The notes beneath the pieces are model-generated. The model did not search any database and had not been told where the DNA came from. It saw nothing but the letters and a program-made list of their open reading frames with translations. From the NCBI GenBank assembly GCA_043825615.1, contig JBDRRS010000013.1, positions 62,001 to 126,000 on the forward strand: 64,000 bases of DNA, given 5' to 3'. This document shows, in pieces, positions 1-7,864 of this stretch (position 1 is its first letter; the number at the start of each line of letters is the position of its first letter). Made by a program: the position numbers and the translations under genes. Source of the DNA: JBDRMV01 sp043825615. GTDB lineage: Bacteria > CG03.

Positions 1-1067
1 TTCGGGAAATATTTTTTTCTTATTTCCTGCTCGATTTTGCCGCAGACCTGCTGTTCCTTTATCAGTACGTTGATTGTCTCTTCCCTGCCGATACCCAGTT
101 TTTTATCCCCGAAGAAAAAGGTGTTGCCCGTTTTTTTGATGAGACCGTCGGTGAGAGCCACGTCAAGAATGGACGATTCCCTGATAATTCCGCGCCCGAA
201 GTAAATGTCGAATTCGCAGACCTTGAAAGGCGGCGCGACTTTATTTTTGGCGACTTTTACTTTAACCCTCGCCCCGACGACATCCGCGCCGATTTTGATG
301 GAACCGATTCTCCTGATGTCAATCCTGACCGAAGAATAAAACTTCAGCGCCCTGCCGCCAGGAGTCGTCTCGCGCGGACCGAAACCAAAACCGATATTGA
401 TTTTCTCGCGTATCTGGTTGATAAAAATAGCCGCGGCTTTTGACTTTGAAATCGCCGAGGAGAGGCGCCTCAAACTCTGCGACATGAGACGCGCCTGAAG
501 ACCAACGGTCGGGTCGCCGATTTGCCCTTCAAGTTCCGCTTTCGGAACAAGAGCCGCAACGGAATCCAGCACGATGATATCAATTGAGCCGCTCCTTACC
601 AAAGTGTCAATAATCTGGAGCGCCTGTTCGCCGGAATCCGGCTGCGAAATAAGAAGCGATTCTATATCAACGCCGATTTTTGAAGCGTAGTCGGGATCCA
701 TCGCATTTTCAGCGTCAACAAATGCGGCGATGCCGCCCTGCTTCTGGACATTGGCGATAATCTGAAGAGCGAGCGTGGTTTTGCCGCCGCCTTCGGGGCC
801 GTAGATTTCGGTAATCCTGCCTCTCGGAATTCCTCCCACCCCCAGAGCAATATCAAGGGAAATTGCCTGTGTCGGAATAGCCGCAACTTTGCCGAGGAAC
901 TTCTCGTCTCCAAGGCGCATTATTGCCCCCTTTCCGAATTTCTTCTCAATCTCGGCAAGAGCAACATTCAAACTTTTTTCCTTTTCGCTTTTCGCCGCTT
1001 TCTCCACCTTTTCAGCAGGAGCGCTCTTTTCTTTTTCACTTTTCGCCACTTTTTCCCCCTTTTTCAT
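1..1067 (-). CDS. recA: RecA recombinase (3' end outside window)
   Basis: RecA forms ATP-dependent filaments on single-stranded DNA for homologous recombination and SOS signalling. A Lys/Glu/Ala-rich N-terminal tail (about 30 residues) precedes the RecA core. Visible motifs are Walker A GPEGGGKTT, the segment VDAENAMDPDYA, Walker B-like IDIIVLDSVAAL, loop 1 around EGQIGDPTVGLQARLMSQ, and loop 2 FINQIREKINIGFG followed by PRETTPGGRALKFY. The Walker A reads GGG where most RecA have SSG, and the usual EHA reads ENA. The ATG overlaps the stop of the upstream small gene by four bases, so it is probably translationally coupled as the last visible gene of the leftward operon. The C-terminus runs off the window. 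Confidence 0.97.
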   Translation of the reverse strand, partial: MKKGEKVAKSEKEKSAPAEKVEKAAKSEKEKSLNVALAEIEKKFGKGAIMRLGDEKFLGKVAAIPTQAISLDIALGVGGIPRGRITEIYGPEGGGKTTLALQIIANVQKQGGIAAFVDAENAMDPDYASKIGVDIESLLISQPDSGEQALQIIDTLVRSGSIDIIVLDSVAALVPKAELEGQIGDPTVGLQARLMSQSLRRLSSAISKSKAAAIFINQIREKINIGFGFGPRETTPGGRALKFYSSVRIDIRRIGSIKIGADVVGARVKVKVAKNKVAPPFKVCEFDIYFGRGIIRESSILDVALTDGLIKKTGNTFFFGDKKLGIGREETINVLIKEQQVCGKIEQEIRKKYFP

Positions 1068-1339
1068 TCTTCTTTTTTGATAAAAGCCTCTTTTGGAAAT
1101 ATTGTCACGATTTCATTCTTGTTAAGGTTCAGAAATTTGACTTCATAAAACCAGTCATCGCCTGAAATCGATTTAATTTTAGCGTCGGTTATCGGGATAA
1201 ACTGCCTGACCGGCGAATTTATGAAGTCGGAAACCCTGCCCTCGGGCGGGAGAAAAACGGCGCCGTTAATTTTGCAGTTCCTCAGATATATGATAACCTC
1301 AACCCTGTCTCTTTCTGGTTTGTCGATGTTTCTTTCCAT
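1064..1339 (-). CDS. Small conserved protein, DUF6812-like
   Basis: This 91-residue soluble protein has no signal peptide or membrane segment. The core (VEVIIYLRNCKINGAVFLP, then a run like RVSDFINSP and FIPITDAKI) resembles the small DUF6812-type family, whose function is unknown; the assignment is from memory of the pattern and is tentative. It lies between queE (21-base gap) and recA (4-base ATGA overlap), so it should be co-transcribed with recA. Confidence 0.75.
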   Translation of the reverse strand: MERNIDKPERDRVEVIIYLRNCKINGAVFLPPEGRVSDFINSPVRQFIPITDAKIKSISGDDWFYEVKFLNLNKNEIVTIFPKEAFIKKEE

Positions 1340-1360
1340 ATCGGGATTTTAGAAATTAAA

Positions 1361-2050
1361 TTACTTTAAGGCAAGTGCTCCGTGAATCTGCGGAATCACG
1401 CGGACGGACGGATATCCGGGATACAACTTTCTGCAGTACGCCACGGACTTGTCCACTGACTTCTTTAAAGCCGTTCCCAGTTTTGACTCGGGCTGCAGAA
1501 TCAGCGTTGCGCCGCTGAACTTTTTCAGGAACCTGGCCGTGCTTTTTACCTCGGAAAACTTTACGTCTTTCGTCATCACAATTTTGACAGAAAACGGTTT
1601 CTCCGCAATTTCCCTTATAAATTTCTTCCCGCTGTTTTCAAGCGGCGGAACGAGATGGAAAGCGGTATAAGCAAATTTTCCAATTAGTTTTTTTGCGGAA
1701 CCGGAGCCGTTTGTTTCAAGAAAAATTTTACGGCCCCTCAGTTTTTTCACAAGTTCCTCTAAAAATTCCTGCTGGAAAGCCGGCTCGCCGCCCGTAATAA
1801 CAACGGGGAAATCCCCTTTGATTTTTTTCTTTATATCCGAAGCGGTCATTGTTCTGAATTTTCCTTTGAGCGCGTAGGCGGTGTCGCAATAAGGGCACCT
1901 TTTGTTACACCCGAAAAACCTCACAAAATAACAGGGGGTTCCCGCAAAAATTCCCTCTCCCTGAATTGAGAAAAAAATCTCTGAAATTTTACCGCTGATC
2001 TTTTTTCGCACGGTTAAAACCATGCCCGCATCCCGTATTTTAATTTTCAA
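1361..2050 (-). CDS. queE: 7-carboxy-7-deazaguanine synthase (radical SAM)
   Basis: QueE converts 6-carboxytetrahydropterin to 7-carboxy-7-deazaguanine, a step toward preQ0 and queuosine in tRNA. The protein (229 aa) starts its core with EIFFSIQGEG, followed by the 4Fe-4S binding motif CNKRCPYC (CxxxCxxC) near residue 50 and the SAM-binding GGEPAFQ. The chosen ATG overlaps the queC stop by four bases; an internal Met at residue 10 is possible. It lies directly after queD and queC, so the three preQ0 genes form one unit. Confidence 0.95.
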   Translation of the reverse strand: MKIKIRDAGMVLTVRKKISGKISEIFFSIQGEGIFAGTPCYFVRFFGCNKRCPYCDTAYALKGKFRTMTASDIKKKIKGDFPVVITGGEPAFQQEFLEELVKKLRGRKIFLETNGSGSAKKLIGKFAYTAFHLVPPLENSGKKFIREIAEKPFSVKIVMTKDVKFSEVKSTARFLKKFSGATLILQPESKLGTALKKSVDKSVAYCRKLYPGYPSVRVIPQIHGALALK

Positions 2051-2745
2051 TTTTTAGTCGGGTCTTTTATACCCGCTTCACGGAAGCCCTTCGCACGCAG
2101 AAGGCAGGAGTCGCATTTTCCGCAGGGGTAACGGCCGCCCTTATAACACGACCAGGTCAGACCGACAGGAACTTTAAGCCTGAACGCAAGCAGAACAATT
2201 TCCTTTTTGGATAAAGAAAGGAGCGGGGCTTTTAACTTTATTTTTCCGAGCGACGCCTCTTTGAGAAGGCGGTCAAATGCGGCAATGTATCCCGGCCGGC
2301 AGTCGGGATAACCCGAATAATCCACGGCGTTTGCGCCGATAAAAACAGACGACAGTTTTTCCGCTTCGCAGAAGGAAAGCGCGAAGGATATAAAAATAGT
2401 GTTCCTGCCGGGAACGTAAGTGGAAGGAACCGGATTACTGCGTTTTTTGGTTATTGCCTGCCCGCCCTTCGGGAGCAGGCGGGCGTTGCCGGTTTGAGGA
2501 ATTTCCTCATTTTTATCAATTAAACTCGAGCCGCCCCAGGGAATGCGGATTTTCAAAATCGTAAAAGGAACTTTTGCTTTTTCGGCAATTTTGACAGCTT
2601 TTTTAACTTCCTTACCGTGCTTCTGCCCGTATGAAAAAATAAGGGCATAAATTTTGTAGCCCTTTGATTTCGCCCAGTAAAGAGCGGTCGCGGAATCAAG
2701 ACCTCCGGACAGAAGGACAACCGCTCTTTTTTTTCTGTTCTTCAC
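2047..2745 (-). CDS. queC: 7-cyano-7-deazaguanine synthase
   Basis: QueC uses ATP and ammonia to turn 7-carboxy-7-deazaguanine into preQ0. The N-terminal PP-loop reads LLSGGLDSATALYWA, and the C-terminal zinc site has four cysteines in the stretch SCYKGGRYPCGKCDSC. Its length (232 aa) is normal. The start overlaps the queD stop by four bases (ATGA), and its own stop overlaps the queE start the same way. Confidence 0.96.
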   Translation of the reverse strand: MKNRKKRAVVLLSGGLDSATALYWAKSKGYKIYALIFSYGQKHGKEVKKAVKIAEKAKVPFTILKIRIPWGGSSLIDKNEEIPQTGNARLLPKGGQAITKKRSNPVPSTYVPGRNTIFISFALSFCEAEKLSSVFIGANAVDYSGYPDCRPGYIAAFDRLLKEASLGKIKLKAPLLSLSKKEIVLLAFRLKVPVGLTWSCYKGGRYPCGKCDSCLLRAKGFREAGIKDPTKN

Positions 2746-3107
2746 CCGCCGGTGTATACCGCTTTGCTGGACGGGGTTTCCTCAACCGTAACTTCCAGAA
2801 GTTCAACGGATTTCGGAAGCAATTTTTTTATATTCGTAAAAATAAACTTCGCAATATTTTCTGACGTCGGATTTACTTTTTTAAAGTATTTTATCCTGTT
2901 TAAAAAATTGTGGTCAAGGAGGGACACCGTTTTCCCCATGGTTTTTTTTAGGTCTTTAAAATCCATAACCATTTCCTCTCTGAGTTTTGCGCTTCCGACG
3001 AGAACCTCAACCGCCCAGTTATGCCCGTGAATTTTTTCGCATTTCCCTTTGTAATTTCTCAGAAAATGCGCCGCCGAAAAATTTCCCTTTACACAAATTT
3101 TGTACAC
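2742..3107 (-). CDS. queD: 6-carboxy-5,6,7,8-tetrahydropterin synthase
   Basis: QueD acts on 7,8-dihydroneopterin triphosphate at the start of the deazaguanine pathway. The 121-residue protein has the zinc-binding histidines of the family in FSAAHFLRNY and KIHGHNW, and the late motif VTVEETPSSKAVYTG. Its start lies 19 bases inside the end of murI, and its stop overlaps queC, so it is translationally coupled at both ends. Confidence 0.95.
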   Translation of the reverse strand: MYKICVKGNFSAAHFLRNYKGKCEKIHGHNWAVEVLVGSAKLREEMVMDFKDLKKTMGKTVSLLDHNFLNRIKYFKKVNPTSENIAKFIFTNIKKLLPKSVELLEVTVEETPSSKAVYTGG

Positions 3108-3853
3108 AGTTTAACCTTCTTCACGCCGATTTTCATTACGTTTTTCGCCGTCTCGGCAAAATGAGCGGGGTCGTCGCTTACGAAAAACTCGCTGCGTCCT
3201 GAACCCGAACCCTGCCTTATGCGTTTCGCCAGGACATTTACGATTGAACTTGAATCAATAAGTTTGACGGAACTTCCGAGATAATCCGAAATCAGCCCTT
3301 TCAAAACGGGATAATGCGTGCATGCGAGAACGAGAGCATCCGGCCGGTATTTTTTTATATCCCCGAGATAAATTTCAACCACGCTTCTGCAGACATCCGT
3401 CCCGACCCAACCCTCTTCGACGAGCGGAACAAAAAGAGGCGTCGCCCGGACAAAGACCTTTATTCCGGATTTTTTTCCGAGAATTGCCCTTTCATACGCC
3501 CTGCTTTTTATCGTAAGTTTCGTTCCTATCACGGCAACTCTCTTTGACTTTTTTGCAACTTCGGCGGCGGCCTCAATCACGCCGTAAAGAGGGACGGGGC
3601 TTTCTTTTTTTAACTCCGGAACTGCAACGGAAGATGCGGTGTTGCAGGCGCAGACAATCAAATCGGCGCCCTTCCCCGCCAAAAACCCGATGACCCTGCG
3701 GGAATACGAAATCACCGCCTTTTTTGACTTGTTGCCGTAAGGGAGATGTGCCGTGTCGGCAAAGTATATGAAATCGCAGAACGGAAATCTTTTTTTCAGA
3801 GTCCCGTAAACCGTAAGGCCCCCGACGCCCGAATCAAAAATACCGATTTTCAT
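3089..3853 (-). CDS. murI: Glutamate racemase
   Basis: MurI makes D-glutamate for peptidoglycan. The N-terminus MKIGIFDSGVGGLTV, the first catalytic cysteine in VCACNTASS and the second in LACTHYPVL are all present, and the length (254 aa) is typical. A purine-rich AAGGAAAAAG stretch lies just before the ATG. It is followed with a 19-base overlap by queD. Confidence 0.96.
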   Translation of the reverse strand: MKIGIFDSGVGGLTVYGTLKKRFPFCDFIYFADTAHLPYGNKSKKAVISYSRRVIGFLAGKGADLIVCACNTASSVAVPELKKESPVPLYGVIEAAAEVAKKSKRVAVIGTKLTIKSRAYERAILGKKSGIKVFVRATPLFVPLVEEGWVGTDVCRSVVEIYLGDIKKYRPDALVLACTHYPVLKGLISDYLGSSVKLIDSSSIVNVLAKRIRQGSGSGRSEFFVSDDPAHFAETAKNVMKIGVKKVKLCTKFV

Positions 3854-3972
3854 ATCTTTTTCCTTATCCGTGCGGCAGGAGGCTTGCCCCGTTGGGGGTA
3901 GCGTTCATTTTTAAGCGCCTTCAGCATTAAACGCATGCCGCGCGCCTGATAATTCTGTTCGCTCTGCGTTCC

Positions 3973-4560
3973 TCAAGTCTTGTATTTTGAAAGTTCCGTA
4001 AGAATCCCTTCTCTCTTCTCCGAAATCTCCGCCAATTTTTCTTCTATATCCGCTGTTAAAAGATTTTTGCTTTTCAGGACATCCCTGATTTTTCCGAGTT
4101 CCTCGTCCAGAAAATCCATATTTTCTCTGGAAGTCCGGACGAACTCCGCAAAACTGTCAAGAAGCCCGTTTATGGCGTTTGCGAGCGGAATAAATTCATC
4201 TTTCTCCCTTAAAATTATTCTTTTGGAGATGTTTCCGTTTTTTATCTCTTTTATAAGAACCGCCAGCCGGTTCAGGGGCCCCACAACTCTATGCGAGAAC
4301 AAAATTCCCAACGCAGCAGCGATAAGAATAAGAACCGCAACGCTTATCCAGTATGAGAACAGCAAACCTCTCGCAAGGTCATGGGAAATCGTCTCGGTAA
4401 CCGCTTTTGAAAGTTTTGACGAAAGAATCGGATAAACAAGCGAAAAAGTCAGAGCCGTCACCGCGCCCGCCACCGCAATCATTCCGAGAAGGATGTAAAC
4501 CGTGTACCTGAACTGATATTTTTTATTGGTTAAGAAATGTTTTCTCTTATGAACCGGCAT
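3973..4560 (-). CDS. HAMP-domain membrane protein of unknown role
   Basis: This 195-residue protein has two predicted membrane helices (about residues 17-45 and 68-90), then a HAMP-like linker containing SHRVVGPLNRLAVLIKEI, and a C-terminal coiled coil of about 45 residues. It has no kinase, cyclase or chemotaxis output domain. HAMP modules normally pass conformational signals from periplasm to cytoplasm; here the output is unclear. It starts 5 bases after rng and precedes murI by about 120 bases that hold no gene I can identify. Confidence 0.8.
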   Translation of the reverse strand: MPVHKRKHFLTNKKYQFRYTVYILLGMIAVAGAVTALTFSLVYPILSSKLSKAVTETISHDLARGLLFSYWISVAVLILIAAALGILFSHRVVGPLNRLAVLIKEIKNGNISKRIILREKDEFIPLANAINGLLDSFAEFVRTSRENMDFLDEELGKIRDVLKSKNLLTADIEEKLAEISEKREGILTELSKYKT

Positions 4561-4565
4561 GCGCC

Positions 4566-5975
4566 CTACTCAATTTCATATTCCTGCTCCGAGACCTTAT
4601 AATCCGCTCTGATTCTTATCCTGCAGCCGGTAGCCCTGGAAAGTTCATCCTCGGCGGCCTCATCAAACATTTCCGCCACGGTCGGATGAACAAAAATATT
4701 CAGCGTGGAGCCGCCGAAACGCTCCCTGCTCCTCAATATATGCCTTTTTATTCTTATGAACATTGTCCGGGGAGAAAGCTGACGCCCCGATCCTTCGCAG
4801 TGCCTGCACTTCGACGTAATTTTTTCAAGGATATTATCCTCAATTCTCTGCCTTGTTATTTCGATGAGACCAAGCCGGTTCAGAGCGAGAATATCCGTCT
4901 TCGCCCTGTCGAACGACGCTTCCCTGAACATTGTATCATAAATTTCTTTTTTGTGTAAAGGATTTTTCATATCGATCAGGTCGCAGACAATTATGCCTCC
5001 TATGTTCCTGAGCCGCAGCTGCCTCATTATTTCAACCGACGCTTCTTTGTTCGTGATAAAAGCGGCATGTTCCCCCGTGACTTTCTTTTTGAAGCCCCTG
5101 CTGTTTACGTCAATTGCCGTGAGAGCTTCCGTCGACTGGATTACAATCTCGCCGCCGGACTGCAGCGAAATTTTAGGTTTGGTTAAATTTCTTATGACAT
5201 TTTCGACGCCGTAAATCTGAAACAGACTCTGACGGCTTTTGTTGAATTTCAAGCACGCCTTTTTTTCGGGCGCAACCTTCTTTATATAATCCTCAGCCCT
5301 CGCAAATTCCTCCCTCGGCTCGACGAAGATTTTGGTTGTTTTCGCATTCAGCAATTCCCGCAGCATCTTTGTCGTAAAAACATCCGGCTGAAAAACCAGA
5401 CCCATCTTTTTATTTTTGGAGGATGCCTCCCTGACGTTTTTCCATACGGCATTCAGATGGTCGGCGTCCGAAAAAATTTCTTTCTCACTCCGCTCGTAGG
5501 CGCAGGTTCTCAGAATCCAGGCGCCACCATATCTGCTTTTTAAGTCGTCAATAAATTTTCGGAGCCGCGACCGCTCCTCTTTCTCGGAAATGTGTTTTGA
5601 AATGCCCCCGCGGGGCGAATTCGGTATAAAAATGAGAAACCTCCCTACAATTGAAATAAAACCCGTAAGACGGAAGGGCTTGTTGCCGATTTCATCTTTT
5701 GAAATTTGAACAAAAATGGTATCGCCGGATTTAATCTCTCCCGGATATTCCGAAAGAGGGAGGAAACAGTTCCTGCCCAGACCGATATTTACAAAAGCAG
5801 CGCGTATGGCTTTGTTGACAACGGCGACTTGCCCGTAATAGATGTTCCCAATTTTAGAGGGTTCCTCGCATCTTTCAATGAGCAGTTCCTGCACATATTT
5901 GCCGTGGAGCACCGCCGCGCGCTTCTCGTCGCTGTCAGTTTCAATCAGAATTGTGTTTTCTATTTCTCTTCGCAT
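4566..5975 (-). CDS. rng: Ribonuclease G/E family endoribonuclease
   Basis: RNase G/E enzymes cut single-stranded A/U-rich RNA and mature rRNA 5' ends. The 469-residue protein has an N-terminal S1-like region (about 35-120, GNIYYGQVAVVNKAIRAAFV), the two catalytic aspartate motifs TAIDVNSRGF and IVCDLIDMK, and the zinc-link CRHCEGSGR (CxxC). It lacks the long C-terminal scaffold of RNase E, so RNase G is the better name. It is the first gene of the leftward run ending at recA. Confidence 0.95.
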   Translation of the reverse strand: MRREIENTILIETDSDEKRAAVLHGKYVQELLIERCEEPSKIGNIYYGQVAVVNKAIRAAFVNIGLGRNCFLPLSEYPGEIKSGDTIFVQISKDEIGNKPFRLTGFISIVGRFLIFIPNSPRGGISKHISEKEERSRLRKFIDDLKSRYGGAWILRTCAYERSEKEIFSDADHLNAVWKNVREASSKNKKMGLVFQPDVFTTKMLRELLNAKTTKIFVEPREEFARAEDYIKKVAPEKKACLKFNKSRQSLFQIYGVENVIRNLTKPKISLQSGGEIVIQSTEALTAIDVNSRGFKKKVTGEHAAFITNKEASVEIMRQLRLRNIGGIIVCDLIDMKNPLHKKEIYDTMFREASFDRAKTDILALNRLGLIEITRQRIEDNILEKITSKCRHCEGSGRQLSPRTMFIRIKRHILRSRERFGGSTLNIFVHPTVAEMFDEAAEDELSRATGCRIRIRADYKVSEQEYEIE

Positions 5976-6118
5976 TTATAAAACCTTTTTAACAAAATTC
6001 CGCAAAATTCTCAATAGCCGCAGAAACCCGCGCGCGGAGATTGGCCGCTTAACTCCAAGAACTACAGCATTATCAAGAGTAATTTCTTTTCGTAGGTTTG
6101 AATAGAAAGATATAACAG

Positions 6119-6313
6119 TTAGGTTTGAACAGAAGACGAACAAAACCCAGACTTACCGCTCCAACGACTTGTTTTCCCGCGCATTTTTCTTTTATTAAGT
6201 ATTTTTAGATAACTTTCTCTCTCGTGCTCGAATAATTTTTTTAAATTATAATTGTAAGATTTAAATATAGCCTCTCTTGCCTTTCTTACCGAATTTACAA
6301 CAGTATCATTCAT
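6119..6313 (-). CDS. Small antitoxin-like protein, probably decayed
   Basis: This 64-residue ORF begins MNDTVVNSVRKAREAIFKSY and continues NYNLKKLFEHERES. It resembles the short proteins (VRK.RE....FNYDL...) often encoded next to PIN-domain toxins. The C-terminal third (SRWSGKSGFCSSSV) looks unlike a family ending and may be out of frame after a frameshift. It begins 4 bases after the stop of the PIN remnant at 6317-6486. Function is inferred only from this pairing. Confidence 0.5.
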   Translation of the reverse strand: MNDTVVNSVRKAREAIFKSYNYNLKKLFEHERESYLKILNKRKMRGKTSRWSGKSGFCSSSVQT

Positions 6314-6316
6314 GTT

Positions 6317-6486
6317 TTATCCCTCCATTAATTCTTCAGGAGTACAAATTTCAATATTTTTATATTTTAACTTTTGATTTACCTGACGCAATTTTATTCT
6401 TACGTGTGCGTTCGTATTACATCCTTTGCCAACTTAGCAGTTAAATAGCTTACCATTGTAGTTTCAATGTATACCTTTTCTTTCAT
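6317..6486 (-). pseudogene. PIN-domain toxin remnant with internal deletion
   Basis: On the minus strand an ATG at 6486 opens MKEKVYIETTMVSYLTAKLA, a typical start of VapC-like PIN proteins including the first acidic site (IET). The frame stops after about 28 residues. In another frame just downstream the sequence reads RIKLRQVNQKLKYK and then NIEICTPEELMEG before a stop at 6317, which matches the usual PIN-family ending. The middle of the gene, about 100 residues with the remaining active-site acids, is missing. This is an inactive remnant paired with the small ORF at 6119-6313. Confidence 0.75.
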
Positions 6487-6600
6487 AATTGTAAATATTA
6501 TACTATTTCCCTAACTTAATTCAAAGCAACACAAGCAGATGTCTTGGTGACGTTACGAGGGAGAGTGTTAAGTTTGTAAAATGTAAAAGTGTAAAAGGGG

Positions 6601-6755
6601 GCGCCTGCTCTTTCTCCATAAGATATATCCGGCACTCCTGAAATTGTGGCACGTGCCACAATTTGCCTTTTTTCCGACAAGGCCGTTTTAAGGTGTCCCC
6701 TTTTTCGGCTGTTATTCCGGGCAAGATAGCACTCACTTCGTTCGTCCTTATTTTT
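6601..6755. repeat. Dispersed repeat copy 1 with 24-bp perfect palindrome
   Basis: About 120 bases here match 44911-45030. Shared blocks include CTTTTTTCCGAC, GCCGTTTTAAGG and GGCTGTTATTCC. Inside lies a perfect 24-bp palindrome at 6641-6664 (left arm AAATTGTGGCAC). The 3' block (AAGATAGCACTCAC, then TTCGTTCGTC) also has a partial match at 44047-44083. I see no credible gene between 6487 and 6895; a minus-strand reading frame through the repeat has no recognisable domain. Confidence 0.75.
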
Positions 6756-6895
6756 CTCAAATATTCAAGACGTCCCATTTTTCCCAGAATTGTCCCCGCT
6801 TTTTACAACTCCTCCTTTATTAACAGCTAACATAAAAAATCAACTGCCCGAACCCGCAGGGTGAGGAACATCTGGATTGCTTTGTTGAAAAGCCG

Positions 6896-7768
6896 TTATT
6901 CTTCCATGTATTTTTTAAAATATTTTAGATCTACTTCAAAAACAGTTTTTGGTTTTAAACCAAGTTCAACTTTTTCAAACATTTTAATTAGTTTTTCTCC
7001 GTCAACTAGCTCAATTTGGGGCGCCCCTTCCCGATTTGCTTCTTTTATTGCCTCATTTGTGAATGAACCAGTTGTTAAAATAATACCTTTTTCTGCTCTG
7101 CCTATCATTGCATTACGGAAATCCCCAACTTGTGACCTAGAAACAGAGCCTTTATATTTCTTGCATTGAAATAAAACTTTAAAACTAACAAAAGGATTAA
7201 TCTCTAAAGTTCCATAACCATCAATACCGCCATCGTGAGATGAGCCTGTTACAACAACATTGTCAAAGCCATGTTCCCTCAGCAGTTCTTTACATATTCT
7301 TTCAAAATCAGAAGAAGATAGATTTTGTAGTACATAAAGTAAATTGGTTGGTATTTCCTTTTGAAATTCATCTGGCGACTTTTCTTCTTGCTCTTCTATA
7401 ACTTCATCTATCTTTTTTTCTTTTCTTGCCTTTTGATGAATTCCTATCCATTTTAGAAATATTTCTCCTGCTTCCCTTACATCTATTTTTCTCTTTTTTC
7501 CTAATTCTGTTAATTTCCATGTACCATGTTTTGAAGAATCTAATAAACCTTCCCAAACGAGATATTGTCTTGCCCATGCAACCTGATTATGGAATTTGTT
7601 TGCTCCTGATTTTAATGTATCATTTAAAATATCATCAGACAATTTTAAATTTTCTGCAATTTTTGTAGAAACTTCTCTTGGTTTTCCAGAATCACCTAAA
7701 TCCCTTAATGCATCTAATAGCGGACCAAACCATTTTACAAATTCTGCATTACTTTGCTTTTTTGTCAT
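6896..7768 (-). CDS. mrr: Mrr-type restriction endonuclease
   Basis: This 290-residue protein has an Mrr N-terminal winged-helix region (about 1-100) and a C-terminal Mrr_cat nuclease domain from about residue 150. Catalytic motifs are FERICKELLREHGF, the acidic HDGGIDGYG and the FQCKKYK (QxK) strand, followed by SRSQVGDFRNAM. Enzymes of this family cut modified or foreign DNA. It starts just after the attC site at 7805-7862, in the position of the next integron cassette. The DNA is more AT-rich than the housekeeping genes. The 60 bases after its stop contain a weak half-attC-like motif. Confidence 0.9.
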   Translation of the reverse strand: MTKKQSNAEFVKWFGPLLDALRDLGDSGKPREVSTKIAENLKLSDDILNDTLKSGANKFHNQVAWARQYLVWEGLLDSSKHGTWKLTELGKKRKIDVREAGEIFLKWIGIHQKARKEKKIDEVIEEQEEKSPDEFQKEIPTNLLYVLQNLSSSDFERICKELLREHGFDNVVVTGSSHDGGIDGYGTLEINPFVSFKVLFQCKKYKGSVSRSQVGDFRNAMIGRAEKGIILTTGSFTNEAIKEANREGAPQIELVDGEKLIKMFEKVELGLKPKTVFEVDLKYFKKYMEE

Positions 7769-7804
7769 TTGTTTTTCCTTTTATTTATTAATTCCAACGT
7801 CCTC

Positions 7805-7862
7805 ACCTAACGCGCAAGTGCAAGGCAAGCGAAGCGCGGCCTTTCACTTGTCGCGTTCAGGT
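7805..7862 (-). mobile_element. attC-like recombination site of an integron cassette
   Basis: Read on the minus strand, this 58-bp imperfect palindrome starts 2 bases after the protease stop codon and ends in GTTAGGT, an exact GTTRRRY core. The 5' core is near consensus (CCTGAAC). The arms pair as GAACGCGACAAGTG against CTTGCGCGTT, with one extra base in the 5' arm as expected for L''. The centre carries GCGAAGCGCGG (plus strand), also found in the centre of the site at 63788-63869. Position after one gene and before the next matches cassette structure. Confidence 0.7.
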
Positions 7863-7864
7863 GA

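Noticed and set aside
3854..3972. Degenerate copy of the palindromic repeat upstream of murI
   Set aside because: Only short GC-rich words match; no arm structure is preserved.
6521..6778. Minus-strand 85-codon frame through the dispersed repeat
   Set aside because: No domain, no ribosome-binding site, and the copy at 44911-45030 does not keep the frame; it is a by-product of the repeat.
6830..6895. Full attC site after the Mrr gene
   Set aside because: AACAAAGCAATCC is present but no complementary arm or exact R' core follows, so only a half-site resemblance remains.
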